From: Trichosphaerium sp. ATCC 40318 | Lineage: Eukaryota; Discosea; Flabellinia; Trichosidae | Reading direction: 5' to 3' | DNA length: 64,000 nucleotides | NCBI GenBank assembly: GCA_038496445.1 | Contig: JALMLS010000612.1 | Location: forward strand, 1 to 64,000 | Notes under the pieces: generated by a model | The model's database searches: none | What the model saw: the letters and a program-made list of their open reading frames with translations, nothing else | What the model was told of the DNA's origin: nothing | Position numbers and translations under genes: made by a program | Shown here: one piece after another, positions 60,501 through 64,000 of the stretch | Numbering within the stretch: the first letter of the stretch is position 1 | How the letters are laid out: each line of letters opens with the position of its first letter

Positions 60501-61176
60501 TTATTTTAACTGCTTTGGAACTGGTACCTTACGCCTCCTATCGCGTGGGGATGTGCTTTTCTTGCGGCTTTTTTGAGAACTTGGTGCCTCCAATCGAAGC
60601 CCAGAAGTAAATGATTGCGACCGGGGGTTGTTTGGCTTGCTAAACACGCTATCGTGATAGTTGTCAGAGGTTGAAAGCTTGGATGTATCCATATTTACTA
60701 GTTAACGTTGCTAGGACACAAAGTGCACTGATTGCTAACAGTACCGCTAGCAGACAGTGAAAATCCGTTTTTAGGCGATTTGTGACTTAACCATTCGTCA
60801 ATATTCTGAACGTACTTGACATTGAAATAAGACATTACGACGCTGTACAACGACCTGGTTACGTACTATACGATCTGGTAGTACTTACGTTTAACTGTGG
60901 CTCTGCTGGTAGAGTAAAAGGTTGTAAGAAACCGCTTCAAAAAACATCAGATGCAAGACTACAAAATTCAAAGCGTACTCTAGCACTTCCTGTGTAAGGA
61001 ATAGCCCTTCAAACTCCCCGTGCTTTGGGTTTAAGGTCTGAGATTTGACTACGCTACTTTTTGTAAGCTGGCTGACAAGATGTAGCAAAGACGCACTCTA
61101 CAGCAGCAACAGGTTTATCTATGAGATCTTCTTCGAGAATCTCGCCTTCTTCCAGTTCATATTTACGTGTTGCCAT
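60501..61176 (-). CDS. Small nuclear-type protein (ELEEGEI motif, basic C-terminus)
   Basis: Five exons join in phase to about 155 residues: MATRKYELEEGEILEEDLID, then a GTGCGT intron to VVKSQTLNPKHGEFEGLFLT, a GTACGC intron to GFLQPFTLPAEPQLN, a GTAAGT intron to YVQNIDEWLSHKSPKNGF, and a GTACTG intron to the basic tail KSRKKSTSPRDRRRKVPVP. The ELEEGEI patch and basic tail are typical of nuclear RNA- or chromatin-associated proteins. I do not recognise the family. The last intron (about 45 nt) skips an in-frame TAG at 60698, so two apparent ORFs are one gene. Confidence 0.5.
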
Positions 61177-63173
61177 GTTTGTTGCTTTATGAAATGAAAA
61201 AAAAGTACCCAATTTACTCCGTGTGACTTGTAACCATAACATTTTTATGCTCTGAATAGATGCTATCTACACATTAACTACAGCGTCACTACACTATCAG
61301 TTTTTATCCCGCCGGTGTCGCCCTAACAAAACGGGGGATAACCTCAAAAAGGTCAAAGCAAAAAATTCCGAATTAGAGCATTGCATTGGCTACTCAGATC
61401 AGACATTTCAAGTCTCACCACTGCAACTTAGGTTATTAATCTAAGAAGAGCCAGAATCTACGGCCCCTTGTGCGGGTACGACATTTGTTGTGTTGTTGAA
61501 GGAATGTCCATGACGCCCTACTGCTACCCTAACCATCCGCCCAGCAGCAGTTCTTCAAGGATAGGACAGTGGGTCTTCCGTCTCGAGGCCGCATCCTGTT
61601 CCGGTACCTATTAAACCCTTTTTTTTTCTTTTAACCTCTTCAATTGCAAACAAAAAAAAAAAGTGGGACAAGAAAAACTGCATTAAAACGGATCAAAATC
61701 ACCTCAAGCTGTTCGCATGGTAAATGCGGACACTCTGTGGCTTCGTTTTAGTAAAGGATTGCAACAAGTGTGTTTATTTGTGGATATTTCTGTGAAAAAC
61801 GTCGCTTGGCAATGATAACAACCTCCAGAATGTGCAAAGAGTCTTTATGAATACTAGACGCGTTACGAACAATGACGGCAAACTTTAGCAAGAAACGGTT
61901 TCAGTCTTAAACGCAGTGCAAGTGAGTTCATACAATTGCGCTAGGGGCACCACAATCCATTTCACCAGCAGCGACAGAATAACCTACAACAGTGTCAGCA
62001 CCTACAACAAAAACAACATTTACTGTTAGGATAGACGGAGATATTGTGACACTTCCACTCAACACAACGTTCGACGAGATAGAGGTCATATTCCTAAATG
62101 GTGCATTACCAATCAATGTTTCTCATTGTTGTTTGAATAGTTGATCCATACGCTAATGACTCGCCATACCAGTAATTAACAGGCCTAAAACTTGTAAAAT
62201 AGAGCTGTTGCCATTGTCCGAATATCTCTCGGATTAGCGTTACATACATTTGAAACCTGCTTTGATTCTATTCTTCGAAATGGTAACTTCACATTATTCA
62301 CGTATGCACGACCGTGCATAGCTAGTATTGATGTTGAAGTTAAAAGCCCAGAGCTGTGAATGAACAAATACTTATCCTAACCGTCATAAACATGACAACA
62401 TTTATTAAAACAGTTTAGCAAAAGTTATCGGAGTTTGTAATATACAAAGTTCCCTAACTTCCCCCAAAGGGATTGTTGTCACGTGACACCCAGACACTGT
62501 ATTACTACCGTGAGGGTTTTTGTTGACAGCACCGTTTTGAACAGTGTAATATCTGCAACTATGCTACGTATAGCACGAGATGTATCAGTTTGAACTGAAT
62601 TGGATTTAATCACCAGTCTAGCTTACGCTATTAGGATAGTATTTCACTATCTACCAACATCACTGGGAGTGTTGTCACACAATTTCCCCAGCAGCACAAC
62701 GTATTGATTGGGGAATAGTGATCAGCTATTATTATTTGAACCCATTGCTGGCCAACGCTATTAATTGCTTGCTGGGGTGATTACAATACCACTGTGGATA
62801 TAATCCATGGGTCCGGCACCCTTACGATGGATGTGAGATGCAAAGGCTTTTTATTTGTGGTTGCACGAGCATATTTTTATTGTGGTTTGCTGTAAGCGCT
62901 CATGAAAGGCCTAATTGACTTGCTAGAAGCTTCTTAGGCAAACAGCGTTTGAAAGCGTGCTAATTTAAGTTGTTTGCAACATGGAGAGGCTAATCATTAC
63001 TGCAGATGATAGTTAGCTCTACTAACAGACATGGGGTAATAATTGGCGCAGTCTTACATTATAGGAAGAAAAATTCGGTGGTCGAATAAATCAAACATTT
63101 TTTAGTGCAATTTGTGTAATATTCTAGTATTTATTTTGTAAATAACGCTTTTTTTTTGACATGGATTGATTTC
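61177..63173. other. About 2 kb without a confident gene; possible degenerate surface-protein gene
   Basis: Short minus-strand frames at about 62185-62400 (LLTSTSILAMHGRAYVNNVK) and 61928-62116 (NVVLSGSVTISPSILTVNVV) have Ser/Thr/Val beta-rich composition, like fragments of a beta-solenoid or adhesin, with splice-like flanks but no continuous structure. Bases 61500-61610 are GC-richer than their surroundings. 62400-63170 shows only stop-rich sequence with one GTCACGTGAC at 62478. Probably decayed coding or regulatory DNA. Confidence 0.4.
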
Positions 63174-63971
63174 TCACAAGTTCCTGTATTGTTCATAGGT
63201 GAAGTTTTCAAATGGATTTTCTTTTGCAGTGTCTTCAGTAAACTGCGGTTCTCTTAAGAAACGCCTATCAACTTTTGAAGGTGGAATTCCTGTTTTTGCT
63301 TCTCTAGTATTTAAGATATCAAATGCGTCATCCTTTGTTTGTGGTACGCCTAATGATTTATCCTCATACTTCTTGGGCAGAACGACTGTACCTAAACAGA
63401 ATACTATGAGCTTTCATTGTAACTTTTTATTACATTGCTTTGGCGTACTTGTCGTGTTAGTATTTTGGAGTGTTTGAGGATTGGTTAGCCAAGGAGCGTG
63501 AGCTACTACATCTGGTATGTAAGGTTTTGTAGGTGGAATTCCAGTCCTAATTTCGCGCTTGTTCATCGCTGGGGGATCCAGGGAAACTAAAGGTAAGGGC
63601 GCAGGCTTTGTTGGAGGTATACCTGTTCGAACTTCGCGCATGTTCATGTGAGGGTTGATTGAAGGATTACTCGGCTGTGTTGTTGACACGATATTCGATG
63701 CTAAAAGTTGTGGTTGTGCATCAAAGGATATTAGATGTTCTTCATTGTTTGTTGCTGGAATTTTCTTAGGTTGCAAAAAATCCAAAGCTACCTTTGTAGG
63801 AGGGATACCCGTTCTTGTTTCTTTAGTGGTGGAATTTGTTGTTGAGTTGTTTTTGATAGATAAATTAACAGTGTTTTTAGGTGTTAAGTTTGCGTTCGCA
63901 TGATGCTTATTTTTCATTCCAAGCATGCCTTTATCATGAAGTTCTTTAGGTGCTTGATTTCCGGTACAAAT
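63174..63971 (-). CDS. Endocytic-adaptor-like protein with RExRTGIPPTK repeats and NPF motif (3' part)
   Basis: Truncated by the window end; an acceptor (TTTCATAG) near 63972 shows more exons upstream. The visible product is disordered. It has at least four copies of [RK]-E-[TVIA]-[RK]-T-G-I-P-P-[TS]-K spaced by about 35-45 residues, a clathrin-box-like HLISFDAQP, a VPQTKDDAFDIL variant, and a C-terminal KENPFENFTYEQY with the EH-domain ligand NPF. A phase-1 intron (63416-63453) splits the last two units. The motif set suggests an epsin/CLINT-type clathrin accessory protein. The repeat itself is unfamiliar to me. Confidence 0.55.
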
Positions 63972-64000
63972 CTATGAAAAAAATTAAAAATACAATTTTC

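Noticed and set aside
60501-60698. Separate 63-residue gene starting at 60692
   Set aside because: It starts six bases after an apparent stop; a GTACTG...CTAG intron in phase makes it the last exon of the upstream gene.

Overview
The window is nuclear DNA from a compact, probably unicellular eukaryote. Nearly every gene is broken by short introns, mostly about 30-140 nt. Donors are unusually uniform (GTACGT, GTGCGT or GTACxx) and acceptors end in TAG or CAG. The housekeeping set is eukaryotic: SEC11, PHAX, AP-2 sigma, ribosomal protein eS21, exosome MTR3, cytosolic HSP70, alpha-actinin and myotubularin. I saw no bacterial-style operons, rRNA or tRNA. The lineage cannot be fixed from sequence alone. 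AT-rich intergenic DNA, TTAGGG-like hexamers and very short intergenic gaps point to a small-genome protist or early fungus-like lineage.

Layout. Bases 1-4663 form a giant inverted repeat whose two arms carry the same gene pair, SEC11 and PHAX, around a telomere-like centre. The right arm is intact; the left arm is cut at base 1 and carries single-base deletions. 5.0-17.1 kb is a plus-strand block: GH3 glucosidase, peroxisomal thiolase, a phage/giant-virus-like protein, eS21, MBOAT acyltransferase, AP-2 sigma and a basic nuclear protein. 17.4-25.5 kb holds a mucin-like surface protein with a 21-bp minisatellite, a repeat-plus-nuclease protein, a GTPase, and a tandem pair of tail-anchored-type paralogues. 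25.6-40.5 kb holds HSP70, a multi-pass Wntless/TMEM181-like protein, two glycosyltransferases, a second repeat-plus-nuclease paralogue, a DUF1499 protein and small membrane ORFs. 41-54.6 kb holds a YwqK/MORN-variant repeat protein, myotubularin, an SH3 protein, MTR3, a phytanoyl-CoA dioxygenase-like enzyme and alpha-actinin with an acidic repeat tail. 55-64 kb holds a paraoxonase-like protein, a dynamin/EHD-like membrane GTPase, an F-box plus YwqK repeat protein, a small nuclear protein, about 2 kb of apparently degenerate DNA, and the 3' part of an NPF-containing endocytic-adaptor-like gene.

Functional links are thematic rather than operonic. Membrane traffic and phosphoinositides: AP-2 sigma, myotubularin, dynamin-like GTPase, SH3 protein, NPF/LISFD adaptor. 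Secretory pathway and surface glycans: SEC11, two glycosyltransferases, mucin-like protein, GH3. Peroxisomal or lipid metabolism: PTS1 thiolase, PhyH-like oxygenase, MBOAT, paraoxonase-like. The least explained items are the two repeat-plus-PD-(D/E)XK-like genes, the tandem tail-anchored paralogues, the RExRTGIPPTK-repeat adaptor, and the dense TCACGTGA palindromes scattered through introns and gaps.

Exon joins were read by eye from splice consensus and protein similarity. Outer coordinates are given for each gene; internal exon borders are stated where I worked them out.
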